From Phyllobacterium pellucidum (lineage in GTDB: Bacteria > Pseudomonadota > Alphaproteobacteria > Rhizobiales > Rhizobiaceae), in NCBI RefSeq assembly GCF_013327855.1, contig NZ_JABUMX010000001.1, positions 620,001 to 684,000 on the forward strand: DNA of 64,000 nucleotides, given 5' to 3'. Below, in pieces: positions 36,401 through 46,966 of this stretch. A model generated the notes under the pieces. The model did no database searches. It was not told the origin of the DNA and saw only the letters and a list, made by a program, of their open reading frames with translations. Position 1 is the stretch's first letter. Every line of letters begins with the position of its first letter. Both the position numbers and the translations under genes were made by a program.

Positions 36401-36792
36401 TCAATCCTGCGCGCCACAGCGTTGCCTGCAACGGGCGCGAAGTCCCGCTGCGGATGACCGAAACGCAGGGTACAGCCGTCGCAGGCGTGCGCTACAAGGC
36501 GTGGCAGCCGCGCAGCGGGCTCCATCCGATGATCCCGGTCAATACGCCGCTTGTCTTCGATATTTACGATCAATGGTCGGGCAGGGCGATCGGCGGCTGC
36601 GTCTATCATGTCGCACATCCGGGTGGGCGCAGCTATGATACTTTTCCCGTGAATTCGAACGAAGCGGAGGCGCGCCGCCTTGCCAGGTTCGAAGCGCGGG
36701 GACACACGGCGGGGGCCTATGAACTCAGGAAGGAGCAGCCTTCCGGCGAGTTTCCGATGACCCTCGACCTCAGGCGGCCACGGCCAAGTTGA
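33454..36792 (+). CDS. Transglutaminase-like protease domain fused to DUF2126 (GS-like ligase)
   Basis: A 1112-residue protein. The N-terminal ~290 residues are a bacterial transglutaminase domain with the full triad: Cys180 ([13 protein letters not shown]), His229 ([15 protein letters not shown]) and Asp245 (GLDPTSG). From about residue 320 to the end is DUF2126, which Iyer and colleagues classed as a circularly permuted glutamine-synthetase-like ligase. Conserved runs are [14 protein letters not shown], a glycine-rich [15 protein letters not shown] near 716-730 and [13 protein letters not shown] near 845-857. No signal peptide is seen, so it is cytoplasmic. GAGG precedes the ATG. It is followed at 91 bases by the ATP-grasp/alpha-E gene. 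The substrate is unknown. Confidence 0.88.
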   Translation: MAIHAAVYHLTHYKYDRPIMLGPQVIRLQPAPHSRTKVLSHSLKVSPSNHFVNLQQDPYGNFLARFVFPEPVTELKIEVDLVADMTVYNPFDFFVEPIAETWPFAYPEDIRDDLSIYLKPEPTGPLLSEFLATIDRNPTNTVNFVVDLNARIQREVGYVIRMETGVQDPDTTLGVATGSCRDSSWLLVQTLRHLGIAARFVSGYLIQLKPDLVALDGPAGTNKDFTDLHAWCEVYLPGAGWIGLDPTSGLLTGESHVPLAATPHYRNAAPISGMAEPANVEFNFDMHVTRVSEHPRITKPFSDESWAALDALGDKVDAMLQQRDVRLTMGGEPTFVSIDDFESGEWNTDAVGPTKREKADMLIRRLRDRFAPGGFLHYGQGKWYPGESLPRWTFSLYWRKDGKPIWVDPNLIAAENSKGEIKPADAEKLLTGMANVLGVETEMVAPAYEDPAEWLVKEGNLPANVDPSNSKLKDPEERSRMSRVFERGLTEPTGYVLPVQRWNSQAVAGPRWRSEKWTTRRGRLFLVPGDSPVGYRLPLGALPHVPPSEYPYIVPVDPSVERGPLADSIAQADPAGRDTPQAVASFTAAEGGQQERVEQELGDISGAVRTAISVEPREGRLSVFMPPVEALEDYLELVGAAEAAAAKLGLPVHIEGYSPPQDPRINVIRVAPDPGVIEVNVHPAANWRECVETTTAIYEEARQSRLGADKFMVDGRHTGTGGGNHVVVGGETPNDSPFLRRPDLLKSLVLHWQRHPSLSYLFSGLFIGPTSQAPRIDEARHDSLYELEIAMAQVPMPGRGAPPLPWLVDRLFRNLLIDVTGNTHRAEICIDKLFSPDGPTGRLGLVEFRGFEMPPNARMSLAQQLLVRALVARFWNKPIEGGFVRWGTSLHDRFMLPAFVWADFLDVLADLRENGFEFRPEWFEAQLEFRFPFCGEIEREGVKLELRQALEPWHVMGEQGAIGGTVRFVDSSVERLQVKMENFNPARHSVACNGREVPLRMTETQGTAVAGVRYKAWQPRSGLHPMIPVNTPLVFDIYDQWSGRAIGGCVYHVAHPGGRSYDTFPVNSNEAEARRLARFEARGHTAGAYELRKEQPSGEFPMTLDLRRPRPS

Positions 36793-36883
36793 TGCGACGA
36801 ATGCGAGATCGGATGGGTCTGAGTTTTACCCCGGCTCTGTCTGGCCAGATGCCCCGCCACCACGGCCCGGGGGGTGTGCAACC

Positions 36884-39280
36884 ATGCCATCGCCCGTGAG
36901 AGCGCCAAATGTATCAGGGCTGCTCGCGGGTTATCAACCGCTGCCCAATGTTGCCGACGAGATGATCGACCCATCCGGCGCAGTGCGTCCGGGTTGGGAA
37001 TCCCTCCTTCGCAAACTCGATCAAATCGGTCCTGAAAAGCTCGCGACCCGCTTTGCCAAGGCCAGCCAATATCTGCACGATGCGGGCGTTTATTACCGGG
37101 TCTACGACGAAACCGGCACACAGGAACGAGAATGGCCGCTGGCGCATATCCCGCTTCTGATTGACGAGCATGACTGGCAGTCTATCACGCGCGGTCTTGC
37201 CGAGCGCGCGGATCTCCTGGAAGACATCGTCGCCGACATTTATGGCGAGAACCGGCTGATCGGCCAGGGCCTGCTGCCCCCCGATCTGATTGCTTCGAAT
37301 TCCGAATATTTGCATGCGGTGGCAGGCGTGAAGCCGGCGAGCGGGCATTTCCTGCATTTTTGCGCCTTCGAACTCGGCCGGGCACCCAACGGCAGGTGGT
37401 GGGTTCTCGGCGACCGCACGCAGGCGCCGTCGGGTGCAGGTTTTGCCCTTGAGAACCGCGTCGCAAGTACGCGGGCCCTCGCGGATGTTTCCGCGTCCAT
37501 GAACGTTCACCGGCTTGCGGGGTTCTTCAAGGAGTTTCGCGATTCGCTTCAGGCGCAGGTCAAGAACCCGCAGGGACGTGCGGCAATTCTCACGCCCGGA
37601 CCCAACAACGAAACCTATTTCGAACACGCCTATATCGCGCGCTATCTCGGCTTCATGCTGCTGGAGGGTGATGATCTCACCGTCAGCAAGGGCAAGGTCA
37701 TGGTGCGCACCGTTTCGGGCCTCAAGCCCGTGGATGTGCTGTGGCGACGCATGGACGCCGCCTATATGGACCCGCTTGAACTGAAGGCGGATTCCTGGAT
37801 CGGCACCCCCGGCATGGTGGGGGCTCTCCGGCAACGTTCTGTCTCGCTCGTCAACGCACTTGGCTCAGGCATCCTGGAGACGCGGGCCTTGCTGGCGTTT
37901 CTCCCGGCCATTTCCAACGCGATGCATGGGCGCGACCTTGCACTGCCCAGCATCGCCACATGGTGGTGCGGCCAGGACAAGGAGCGCCGGCACGTCATGG
38001 ACCACCTTGACCAGATGATGGTCGGGCCGGCCATGTCGAGACAATTGCCGTTCGAGGACATGGGCGCGACCGCGCTCGGCGCCGGCCTTGACGATGGCGC
38101 ACGCAGCGAACTGCTTGCACGGCTGAAGGATGACGGGCGCAGCCTTGTCGGGCAGGAGGCGGTCAAGCTTTCGACGACGCCGGTCTATGTCGACGGCAAG
38201 CTGGAACCGCGCCCCTTCGTATTGCGGGTCTTCGCCGCACGGACGAAGCATGGCTGGAGCTTTCTGCCCGGTGGCTTTGCGCGCGTGGGCCTTACCCTCG
38301 ACACTGCTGCGATCGCCATGCAGCGTGGCGGGCAGGCCGCCGACGTGTGGATCACGAGCAGCGGACCGGTCGGCAAGGACACGCTGCTGCCGCGCGAGGA
38401 TGACGCTTTCCGGCGCAACGTGCCGGGAACGCTCCCGAGCCGTGCCGCTGAAAATCTGATGTGGATGGGACGCTATATCGAGCGGGCGGAAGGAACCGCG
38501 CGCATCCTCCGGGCCTGCCACGCGCGTCATGCGGAGGCGGCCAACAGGGAACTGCCGCTGCTCGCGGAAATGCGCACCTATCTGAAGCCTCTCGGCGTCG
38601 ATCTCGACAGCGCCATTCCAAAGGGCCTCTCGCGCTCGATCGACGGAGCAATGCTCAGCGCCAGCCGTATTCGCGATCGCTTTTCGCCGGATGGCTGGCT
38701 GGCGTTGCGTGACCTTTCAAAGACGATCCATCGTTTTCATGATGTGGTGGCTGCGGGCGACGACACAACCCGGGCAATGACAATCGTTCTGCGCAAGCTT
38801 GCGGGCTTTTCCGGCCTCGTGCACGAGAACATGTACCGGTTTACTGGCTGGCGCTTCCTTGAAATCGGACGCCGCATCGAACGCAGCATCGGCATGGCGC
38901 GCATCCTTGCGACGCTATCGCGTCCGGACGCAGCAGATGGGGCGCTCGAAATGCTGCTGGAGATCGGCGACAGCGTCATGACCCACCGGCGCCAATACAG
39001 CGTTTATTCCGGGCGCCTCAGCGTGCTCGATCTTCTGGCGCTCGATCCGCTCAACCCGCGCTCCATTCTTTTCCAGCTGGAGGCCCTGAAGACGGAGTTC
39101 GGGCTTCTGCCGGCGCGCGATTCGAGCACCGAGATGCCGGTACTTATGAAGAAGGTGCTTCGGCTCCACACCGACCTTGCCATTATGGAAGCGTCGGAGC
39201 TCACGCCGGACAAGCTCCATGGACTTGCCTATGAAATCGGAGTGCTCTCCGATACGATCTCCGACACCTATTTCGCCTGA
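36884..39280 (+). CDS. Circularly permuted ATP-grasp fused to alpha-E (DUF403) domain
   Basis: A 798-residue fusion. Residues 1 to about 490 are the circularly permuted type 2 ATP-grasp domain (DUF404/DUF407): VYYRVYDETGTQEREWPLAH (trimmed: VYYRVYDETGT), LDRTQAPSGAGFALENR (starting GDRTQAPSG), and the ATP-lysine/glycine region with SVSLVNALGSGILE. From about 513 to the end is alpha-E, an all-helical domain starting LPSRAAENLMWMGRYIERAE. In many bacteria these are two genes. Such ATP-grasp enzymes are predicted to form amide bonds between a carboxylate and an amine. It lies between two transglutaminase genes, eight bases before the second, and so is very probably part of one operon. Confidence 0.88.
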   Translation: MPSPVRAPNVSGLLAGYQPLPNVADEMIDPSGAVRPGWESLLRKLDQIGPEKLATRFAKASQYLHDAGVYYRVYDETGTQEREWPLAHIPLLIDEHDWQSITRGLAERADLLEDIVADIYGENRLIGQGLLPPDLIASNSEYLHAVAGVKPASGHFLHFCAFELGRAPNGRWWVLGDRTQAPSGAGFALENRVASTRALADVSASMNVHRLAGFFKEFRDSLQAQVKNPQGRAAILTPGPNNETYFEHAYIARYLGFMLLEGDDLTVSKGKVMVRTVSGLKPVDVLWRRMDAAYMDPLELKADSWIGTPGMVGALRQRSVSLVNALGSGILETRALLAFLPAISNAMHGRDLALPSIATWWCGQDKERRHVMDHLDQMMVGPAMSRQLPFEDMGATALGAGLDDGARSELLARLKDDGRSLVGQEAVKLSTTPVYVDGKLEPRPFVLRVFAARTKHGWSFLPGGFARVGLTLDTAAIAMQRGGQAADVWITSSGPVGKDTLLPREDDAFRRNVPGTLPSRAAENLMWMGRYIERAEGTARILRACHARHAEAANRELPLLAEMRTYLKPLGVDLDSAIPKGLSRSIDGAMLSASRIRDRFSPDGWLALRDLSKTIHRFHDVVAAGDDTTRAMTIVLRKLAGFSGLVHENMYRFTGWRFLEIGRRIERSIGMARILATLSRPDAADGALEMLLEIGDSVMTHRRQYSVYSGRLSVLDLLALDPLNPRSILFQLEALKTEFGLLPARDSSTEMPVLMKKVLRLHTDLAIMEASELTPDKLHGLAYEIGVLSDTISDTYFA

Positions 39281-39288
39281 GGCGACCG

Positions 39289-40170
39289 ATGCTCTACAAT
39301 ATCCGCCTGCATCTCCACTATGATTATGAGCGCTCCGCCGCCGGTGGACGTCATCATATTCGCGTCATGCCGCAGACGATGCCGGGCATCCAGCGGGTGA
39401 TCGCCTCAAGCCTGTCCTTCGACCCGTCTGCAGCCGAGCGATCCGAGTTTACCGATTTCTTCGCCAACACCGTAACATCGATAGCCTACCGCAATCCGCA
39501 CGAGACGCTCGATGTGACAATGACGGCGCGGGTAAATGTCACGCGTCCGCCGACAATGCTCGATGTATCGCCGGACATGGCTGGCCTTCAGAAGGAAATA
39601 CGCAGTGTTCGGTCGATAGCAGCGGACGCACCGCATCACTTTCTGAACTCCACCGATTATGCCGCAATCGATCCGCAGATCACCGCCTATGCGGCGGAGA
39701 GCCTTGCCCAGGCGCGCACGGTGATGGAGGTCGTGAACAGCCTCAACCACCGCATTTACAAGGACTTCACCTATGACGGCGAGGCGACAGACGTGCGCAC
39801 GTCGGCGCGGCAGGCATTCGATCTCAAGGCCGGGGTCTGCCAGGATTTCAGCCATGTGATGATCGCCGGATTGCGCGGACTCGGCATCCCGGCCGGCTAT
39901 GTCAGCGGTTTCTTGCGCACGATACCGGCACCGGGCGAGGAGCGGCTCGAGGGCGCCGACGCGATGCACGCTTGGGTACGGGCCTGGTGCGGCCGCGAAG
40001 CCGGCTGGCAGGAGTTCGACCCGACCAACAACATGGTTGCCGGCAATGACCACATCACCATCGGTTATGGTCGCGACTACGCCGATGTGTCGCCGATCGT
40101 CGGCATCTTGAAGACAAGCGGTTCACAGGAAGGGAAGCAGTCCGTCGATGTCATCCCGCTTGAGCCCTAG
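39289..40170 (+). CDS. Transglutaminase family protein (second, short)
   Basis: A 293-residue protein with the bacterial transglutaminase N-terminal beta region (residues 1-150) and a catalytic core in which Cys184 (GVCQDFSHV), His227 (AMHAWVRAW) and Asp244 (EFDPTNN) are all present. Such proteins may act as cysteine peptidases or amidases rather than cross-linking enzymes. The C-terminal GYGRDYADVSPIVGI is characteristic of members linked to alpha-E genes. It starts eight bases after the ATP-grasp/alpha-E stop. The proteasome-like Anbu peptidase that often accompanies this cassette is not downstream; the next gene is convergent. Confidence 0.9.
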   Translation: MLYNIRLHLHYDYERSAAGGRHHIRVMPQTMPGIQRVIASSLSFDPSAAERSEFTDFFANTVTSIAYRNPHETLDVTMTARVNVTRPPTMLDVSPDMAGLQKEIRSVRSIAADAPHHFLNSTDYAAIDPQITAYAAESLAQARTVMEVVNSLNHRIYKDFTYDGEATDVRTSARQAFDLKAGVCQDFSHVMIAGLRGLGIPAGYVSGFLRTIPAPGEERLEGADAMHAWVRAWCGREAGWQEFDPTNNMVAGNDHITIGYGRDYADVSPIVGILKTSGSQEGKQSVDVIPLEP

Positions 40171-40173
40171 CGC

Positions 40174-40881
40174 TCAGCCGCGATCGGAGTCGAGGATCGT
40201 GTCGAACAGTTCGATCGTGTACTTTTTCTCGACGAACTCGATCAGATCGAGCGGCGGTCCGGCTATCTCCTGCCTGTGCCAGCGCACCTCATAGGTAACC
40301 GTCACGTGGTTACTGTCAGGCCGGCGATATTGTTTCATGAAGCGCGCCCGATAGCCGATGGATGCGAGTTCCTGCTCGAATGCGCGCGACGTTTCGCTGT
40401 CCTCGCGCACGATCGTAAGAAATGCCTTTCGCTCACGGGAAATCCGGATATCGATAAGTTTCATCGCCCAAAGAATCAAATAGACAAGGGTGGTCGCAAC
40501 GCATGCCAGTTCGATGAGACCGCTGCCGAAAGCGAGCCCGATCGCCGTCATGATCCACAACGTCGCCGCCGTCGTCACCCCGCTGACGAGGTCGCCGCGC
40601 TTGAAGATCGCGCCGCCGCCGATGAAGCCGACGCCGGTGAGTATCCCGAGCGGCAAGCGCATCACGTCGATATTGACGAAGGAATCAGGCGGTTTGCCGA
40701 CTGTTGTCAGAAGCAGGTTGGCCTGGATCATCGCGATGCAGGCGGCAAGGCCCACCAGGAGCGTCGTCCGCAGGCCGGCAGCGTGCCCACTCGCCTCCCG
40801 GTTGAACCCGATGATCGCACCCGCCACAACAGTCAGGCCGAGGCGAATGGCGATGTCTTCCCATGTCAGATAAAGGTCCAC
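40174..40881 (-). CDS. MgtC/SapB family inner-membrane protein
   Basis: A 235-residue protein with the MgtC membrane domain in the first ~140 residues (about five helices; GAIIGFNREASGHAAGLRT and GVGFIGGGAIFKRGD are signature segments) and a soluble ACT-like C-terminal domain (about 145-235). In pathogens MgtC supports growth at low Mg2+ and inside macrophages and inhibits ATP synthase; many homologues have other or unknown roles. The GTG start at 40881 is preceded by AAGGTG. It ends three bases from the convergent transglutaminase gene. The 238 bases upstream show nothing firm, and no Mg2+ riboswitch was recognised. Confidence 0.88.
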   Translation of the reverse strand: MDLYLTWEDIAIRLGLTVVAGAIIGFNREASGHAAGLRTTLLVGLAACIAMIQANLLLTTVGKPPDSFVNIDVMRLPLGILTGVGFIGGGAIFKRGDLVSGVTTAATLWIMTAIGLAFGSGLIELACVATTLVYLILWAMKLIDIRISRERKAFLTIVREDSETSRAFEQELASIGYRARFMKQYRRPDSNHVTVTYEVRWHRQEIAGPPLDLIEFVEKKYTIELFDTILDSDRG

Positions 40882-41119
40882 CGTTGCACCTTGAGGCTTG
40901 TTTCTCGCCACGGATAGGGGGACGTCAGCGCCATGGCCCCTATCCACCCCACCGTCATTCTTGGCCTATGTCCCGATTGACCCACAGGTAGGTGTGGCAT
41001 GTACAACCAAGGAGCGCGCACGGGTAATCTATCCGGGACCTAGCCAGAGCATGACGGTGGAGAGGATCGTGCAGAGGGGAAACAATTGTCAATGCGCTTC
41101 CGTCTCCACTGGCTTTCGC

Positions 41120-43216
<2,097 letters not shown>

Positions 43217-43285
43217 GGTACCATCCTCGTTTTCGGTGGGAATACTTCCTAACGAAGGGTAGGCGCCAAGGTTCCAAACGGCGTC

Positions 43286-43621
43286 CTATTCGAACCTGAC
43301 TTTCCTCTGATCGAACGCGCCATAACCGCGGATGGCCGCGACCTCCGGCTTCGGCTCCTCATAGGACCACATGGCATCGTCCGAGGCCTCGCCCTGACCG
43401 AGCACACGCCAATAGGACGCGGTGCCTTTCCATGGGCACTCCGTGTGCGTTTCGGTCTTTTCGAGATGGACGAAATAGATGTCGTCGAAGGGGAAATAGA
43501 GGACCGGCTCATGTCCGGGCTCGTGCAGTTCGACTGCGTGATCGCTCGACGCTATCACGACGTCGTGGAACCGGACCGTTACCGGCTCCGGATGCGGATT
43601 GATGGTGATGCCGCGATTCAT
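43286..43621 (-). CDS. DUF427 domain protein
   Basis: A 111-residue small protein of the DUF427 family: VTVRFHDVVIASSDHAVELHEPG (trimmed: VTVRFHDVVIASS), VLYFPFDDI, ECPWKGTASYWRV and the C-terminal AIRGYGAFDQRKVRFE are family hallmarks. The function is unknown. No signal peptide is seen. GAGGAGCAGGAT precedes the ATG at 43621. It lies upstream of katE on the same strand, so they might be co-transcribed, and is divergent from the cobalamin-riboswitch operon. Confidence 0.85.
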   Translation of the reverse strand: MNRGITINPHPEPVTVRFHDVVIASSDHAVELHEPGHEPVLYFPFDDIYFVHLEKTETHTECPWKGTASYWRVLGQGEASDDAMWSYEEPKPEVAAIRGYGAFDQRKVRFE

Positions 43622-43697
43622 ATCCTGCTCCTCGGTTGATTTCGTCCACATCTTTCAATGCAAAAGCAAAAAGCTGCACTGAAGGTTCCGCATTCGC

Positions 43698-43725
43698 TTG
43701 GCGGCGCTCCGAAATGATGTAGAAA
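43698..43725 (+). promoter_or_regulatory. Candidate promoter of the cobalamin operon
   Basis: TTGGCG (43698) and TAGAAA (43720) are separated by 16 bases and lie just upstream of the riboswitch. It is a consensus match only. Confidence 0.35.
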
Positions 43726-43732
43726 TCATATG

Positions 43733-43873
43733 GGAGTGAGGCGTACCCAATAGGGACCGAGACCGTGGCTGCCCCCGCAACTGTAAGCGGCGAGCGTTGC
43801 CTGACGATGCCACTGATCGAACGATCGGGAAGGCCGGGCAAAGCTGAGACCCGCGAGCCAGGAGACCTGCCAT
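43733..43873 (+). promoter_or_regulatory. Cobalamin riboswitch
   Basis: The conserved core of the cobalamin aptamer is readable: CCGTGGCTGCCCCCGCAACT then GTAAGCGG, GCCACTG (43809-43815), CGGGAAGGC, and the B12 box AGCCAGGAGACCTGCC (43856-43871). It binds adenosylcobalamin or a related corrinoid and turns down expression of the downstream importer. No T-rich terminator hairpin follows closely, and a hairpin covering the first ribosome-binding site does, so control is probably at translation. The rest of the 43622-44012 gap holds the promoter above and a short hairpin near 43970-43985. Confidence 0.95.
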
Positions 43874-43990
43874 CAAGCAAATGATTCGAACCGGACGGGG
43901 TGTGCCGGGAGCGATGCGATGTTGCCGTTTACGGATGACCTTGAGCAACTGCTGAGGCGTGCCGTGATCGGAATGTCCACGTTCCCTGTT

Positions 43991-44011
43991 CCTGTCCCCA
44001 TGAAGGACAGG
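43991..44011 (+). promoter_or_regulatory. Hairpin covering the small-ORF ribosome-binding site (probable riboswitch expression platform)
   Basis: A perfect 7-bp stem (CCTGTCC with GGACAGG, loop CCATGAA) ends one base before the ATG at 44013. Part of the Shine-Dalgarno sequence GAAGGA lies in its loop and part in its 3' arm, so folding should block ribosome access. Confidence 0.6.
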
Positions 44012-44012
44012 C

Positions 44013-44177
44013 ATGCACATCGACCCTCATCATCATCATCGCTTGTGCGCGCACCCTGGCTGGGGCCTGCCGGTTGACATTGCTCCGAGTTTGTTGTCAT
44101 ACGATATAACATTACATCAGCTGATCGAAGTTTCCTGCGTGCGAAAATCTTCGATTGCCGGAAAACGCCAGCCATGA
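44013..44177 (+). CDS. Candidate 54-residue His-rich leader ORF, translationally coupled to the importer
   Basis: The small ORF begins MHIDPHHHHRLCAHPGWGL, with six His and one Cys in the first 14 residues, a pattern suited to metal or corrinoid contact. GAAGGA lies at good spacing before its ATG, inside the hairpin noted above. Its stop codon overlaps the start of the ABC ATPase gene as ATGA, and that ATPase has no clear Shine-Dalgarno of its own. Translation of the importer may therefore depend on translation of this ORF. No homologue is recognised, and the rest of the peptide is unremarkable. It may act only as a coupling leader. Confidence 0.4.
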   Translation: MHIDPHHHHRLCAHPGWGLPVDIAPSLLSYDITLHQLIEVSCVRKSSIAGKRQP

Positions 44178-44977
44178 GTTCCATCCTTCTCAGCGCCGAC
44201 ATGGTCAGCTATCGAATCGGCGGCAAGTGCCTGGTTGAGGCTGCATCGCTGCAAATTTCACGCGGATCGCGGCTCGCCATCATCGGTCCGAACGGCGCCG
44301 GCAAATCCACGCTGCTGCGGATGCTGGCGGGGCTTGCGGCGCCGACAAGCGGGGCCATTCACATTGAAGGCGAGAATATTAACCGCTTGACCCCGCTGGA
44401 TCGGGCACGCCGCTTCGCCCTCGTCGGCCAGACGGATACGCCGGACCGCCAGTTGCGCGCCATCGACTATGTAGCGCTTGGCCGTATTCCGCATGGCGGG
44501 CGCTACAGCGCCGCGACGGACCGCGAGATTGTTGGGGAAGCCATGGATCGTGCCGGCGTAGAGTCATTTGCGGCGCGGACGGTTGGTTCGCTGTCCGGCG
44601 GCGAGCGGCAGAGGCTGCAGCTGGCGCGCGCTCTCGCCCAGCAACCGGCGATCCTGTTTCTCGACGAGCCGACCAATCACCTCGATCCGAAGGCACGCAG
44701 CGCCCTGCTTTCGCTCGTTTCCGGGCTCGGCATCACCACCGTCGCCGTCCTGCACGACCTGCCGCTCGTCGCGCCGTTCGCCAGCCATGTCGCCGTCATG
44801 CATGCCGGCAAGATCGTCGCCACCGGCACGCCCAACGAGACATTGACCCCGCGGATCGTCAGCGACGTGTTCGACCTCGACGTCCTGCGCCTGCGCCACC
44901 CGCATCAGGACCGCGAACTCATGGTGTTCGACGTTCCCGGCCCCGTTCAATCTGATAAGTCACGGAGACTCCCATGA
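44174..44977 (+). CDS. Cobalamin-type ABC importer ATPase (BtuD-like)
   Basis: A 267-residue ATPase of the iron-chelate/B12 (FecE/BtuD) group. Walker A is GPNGAGKSTLLRMLAG (residues 38-53), the signature LSGGERQRLQLARALAQ, Walker B ILFLDEPTNHLD and the H-loop VLHDLPL. The FecE-type features ALVGQTD and VALGRIPHGG are also present. With the two following gene products it would import cobalamin or a corrinoid, an assignment that rests on the riboswitch upstream. Its start overlaps the His-rich ORF and its end overlaps the binding-protein start, each by four bases. Confidence 0.88.
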   Translation: MSSILLSADMVSYRIGGKCLVEAASLQISRGSRLAIIGPNGAGKSTLLRMLAGLAAPTSGAIHIEGENINRLTPLDRARRFALVGQTDTPDRQLRAIDYVALGRIPHGGRYSAATDREIVGEAMDRAGVESFAARTVGSLSGGERQRLQLARALAQQPAILFLDEPTNHLDPKARSALLSLVSGLGITTVAVLHDLPLVAPFASHVAVMHAGKIVATGTPNETLTPRIVSDVFDLDVLRLRHPHQDRELMVFDVPGPVQSDKSRRLP

Positions 44978-45921
44978 AAAAATCACTCATCGCGCTCGCG
45001 CTCACGCTGCTATCCGCGCCGGCATATGCCTTTCCGGTCACTGTCGACAATTGCGGCACGCCGCTGACCTTCGACGCAGCGCCGAATCGCGCCGTCATCC
45101 AGGATATCAACATGAGCGAGATGGCTTTTGCGCTCGGCCTCCAGCCCTCGATTGTCGGCGTGACCGGCATCACCGGCTGGTACAAGCTCGATGAGGCGTT
45201 CAAGAGGCAGCAAGGATCGATCCCCGAGCTTGCACCTAAATATCCGACCATCGAGAACCTCGTCGCCGCCAATCCCGATTTCTTCTTTGCCGGCTGGTAC
45301 TACGGCATGAAGCCGGGCGGCGACGTTACACCGGACACGCTCGCCCCCTACGGTATCAAGACGCTCGTCCTGACGGAGAGCTGCGTTCATCTCGACAAGA
45401 ATCGTCCCGCCGCCTCGATGGATCTGCTGTATGGCGATATTGAAAAGCTCGGCAAGATTTTCGGCAGGGACGCCGAGGCCGACAAGCTGGTGTCTGGCTG
45501 GAAGGCGGAGCTTGCCGCGATCAAGGGCAAGATCGGCGGGAACGGCGACACCCGCGTCTTCCTGTATGACTCCGGTGAGGACAAGCCGTTCACGGCCGGC
45601 AAGTTCGCCATGCCGTCGGCATTGATCCGCGAAGCCGGTGGCGTCAACATCATGGACGACATGGAGACGAGCTGGGGCACGACGTCGTGGGAAACGGTCG
45701 CCGCGCGCAACCCCCAATTCCTCGTCCTTCTCGATTATCAGGATGATGCCGGCTATCAGAAGCTTTTGAACTTCCTCAAATCACACCCGGCGATGAAGGA
45801 GACGGATGCGGTGAAGAACGAACGCTTCGTCGCTCTGCGCTACGCCGAGATCACGCCCGGCCCTGCCAATATCGAGGCTATCGGCAAGATAGCTCGTGCG
45901 ATGCACCCGGAAGCGTTTTGA
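44974..45921 (+). CDS. Cobalamin-type ABC importer periplasmic binding protein (BtuF-like)
   Basis: A 315-residue periplasmic binding protein with a standard signal peptide (MKKSLIALALTLLSAPAYA, cleaved before FPVTV). The two-lobe helical-backbone (FecB/BtuF) fold is suggested by TFDAAPNRAVIQDINMSEM, PTIENLVAANPDFFFAGWYYG and the C-terminal half ending IEAIGKIARAMHPEAF (each a family-like run). The family binds siderophores, haem or corrinoids; the upstream riboswitch argues for a corrinoid. The stop is followed directly by the GC-rich repeat array, which separates it from the permease gene. Confidence 0.85.
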   Translation: MKKSLIALALTLLSAPAYAFPVTVDNCGTPLTFDAAPNRAVIQDINMSEMAFALGLQPSIVGVTGITGWYKLDEAFKRQQGSIPELAPKYPTIENLVAANPDFFFAGWYYGMKPGGDVTPDTLAPYGIKTLVLTESCVHLDKNRPAASMDLLYGDIEKLGKIFGRDAEADKLVSGWKAELAAIKGKIGGNGDTRVFLYDSGEDKPFTAGKFAMPSALIREAGGVNIMDDMETSWGTTSWETVAARNPQFLVLLDYQDDAGYQKLLNFLKSHPAMKETDAVKNERFVALRYAEITPGPANIEAIGKIARAMHPEAF

Positions 45922-45935
45922 GGGGTGACCAGCAA

Positions 45936-46966
45936 CGCCCCTCCCGGCTGCTGCGCAGCCACCCTCCCCACAAGGGGGAGGGAAAAGGCGGGCGCACATA
46001 TCTGGTGGCTTTTTTGGATGATGAATGTTCCTAACCAACTGCGACCTCTGTGGGTTCGCGCCTTTTCCCCCCCTTGTGGGGAGGGTCGGACCGAGGTCCG
46101 GGGCGGGGTCTTTACGACCGCGAAGCCCTTCGAGGCATCACAGGCACGCCCCTCCCGGCTGCTGTGCAGCCGCCCTCCCCACAAGGGGGAGGGAAAGGCG
46201 GCAATGCATACGAAAGTCATCGACGAAATGATCCACTCACCCCCCTCTGCCCTGCCGGGCATCTCTCCCACAAGGGGGGAGATCGATTGGCGGTTTCGCA
46301 CATTCGCTACTCGAAAGAGGCGTTGGCCTTTGCGGGCTGGCGCCTTTCCCTCCCCGTTGTGGGGAGGGTCGGACCGAAGGTCCGGGGCGGGGTTCTTGCA
46401 ACCGCGACGCACTTCGAGGCATCCCAGGCACGCCCCTCCCGGCCGCTGCGCAGCCACCCTCCCCACAAGGGGGAGGGAAAGGCGGCGCGATCCATTCGAA
46501 AGTCATTGACGAAATGATCCACTTACCCCCCTCTGCCCTGCCGGGCATCTCCCCCACAAGGGGGAGACCGATTGGCGGCTTCGCACACTCGCTACTCGAA
46601 CGAGGCGTTGGCCTGTGCGGGTTCGCGCCTTTCCCTCCCCCTTGTGGGGAGGGTCGGACCGAAGGTCCGGGGCGGGGTTCTTGCGACCGCGAAGCCCTTC
46701 GAGGCATCCCAGGCATGCCCCTCCCGGCTGCTGCGCAGCCACCCTCCCCACAAGGGGGAGGGAAAGGCGGCAACGCATTCGAAAATCATTGACGAAATGA
46801 TCCACTCGCCCCCCTCTGCCCTGCCGGGCATCTCCCCCACAAGGGGGGAGATCGATTGGCTTCCGGCGATTAGTTCAGTCGCCACCGGCAGGGTATTGCG
46901 CCGAGATGACTGCAGGCTTTTCTCCCCCCTTGTGGGGGAGATGGGCGGCAGCCCAGAGGGGGGTGA
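45936..46966. repeat. Tandem GC-rich palindromic repeats (about 284-base unit)
   Basis: About 1 kb between the binding-protein and permease genes is repetitive. A partial unit lies at 45936-45992. From about 46058 to 46860 there are nearly three tandem copies, with the TTGTGGGGAGGG landmark at 46074, 46357 and 46642 (spacing 283 and 285). Each copy contains a hairpin CCCTCCCC-acaa-GGGGGAGGG, a small stem GGCTG/CAGCC, a GGTCGGACC-like element and the segment CCCTGCCGGGCATCTC. An inverted copy of the last segment (46918-46966) ends just before the permease ATG. Any open frames here are low-complexity. The repeats resemble intergenic palindromic elements common in Rhizobiales. Confidence 0.9.

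Noticed and set aside
33436..36705. Two long minus-strand open frames (549 and 499 codons) opposite the transglutaminase/DUF2126 gene
   Set aside because: Both mirror a real plus-strand gene with intact catalytic triads; no motif of their own.
40174..41119. Anbu proteasome-like peptidase or other partner of the transglutaminase cassette downstream of 40170
   Set aside because: The next gene is a convergent MgtC-type membrane protein; no NTN-hydrolase sequence is present in this window.
44100..44125. Zur-type operator near the ATPase start
   Set aside because: Only the right half (ATAACATTAC) resembles the alphaproteobacterial zinc-uptake box; the left half matches poorly and the region lies inside the His-rich ORF.
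46050..46800. Protein-coding open frames of 100-180 codons inside the repeat array
   Set aside because: Pro/Gly/Arg-rich translations on both strands that repeat with the DNA unit; no ribosome sites.
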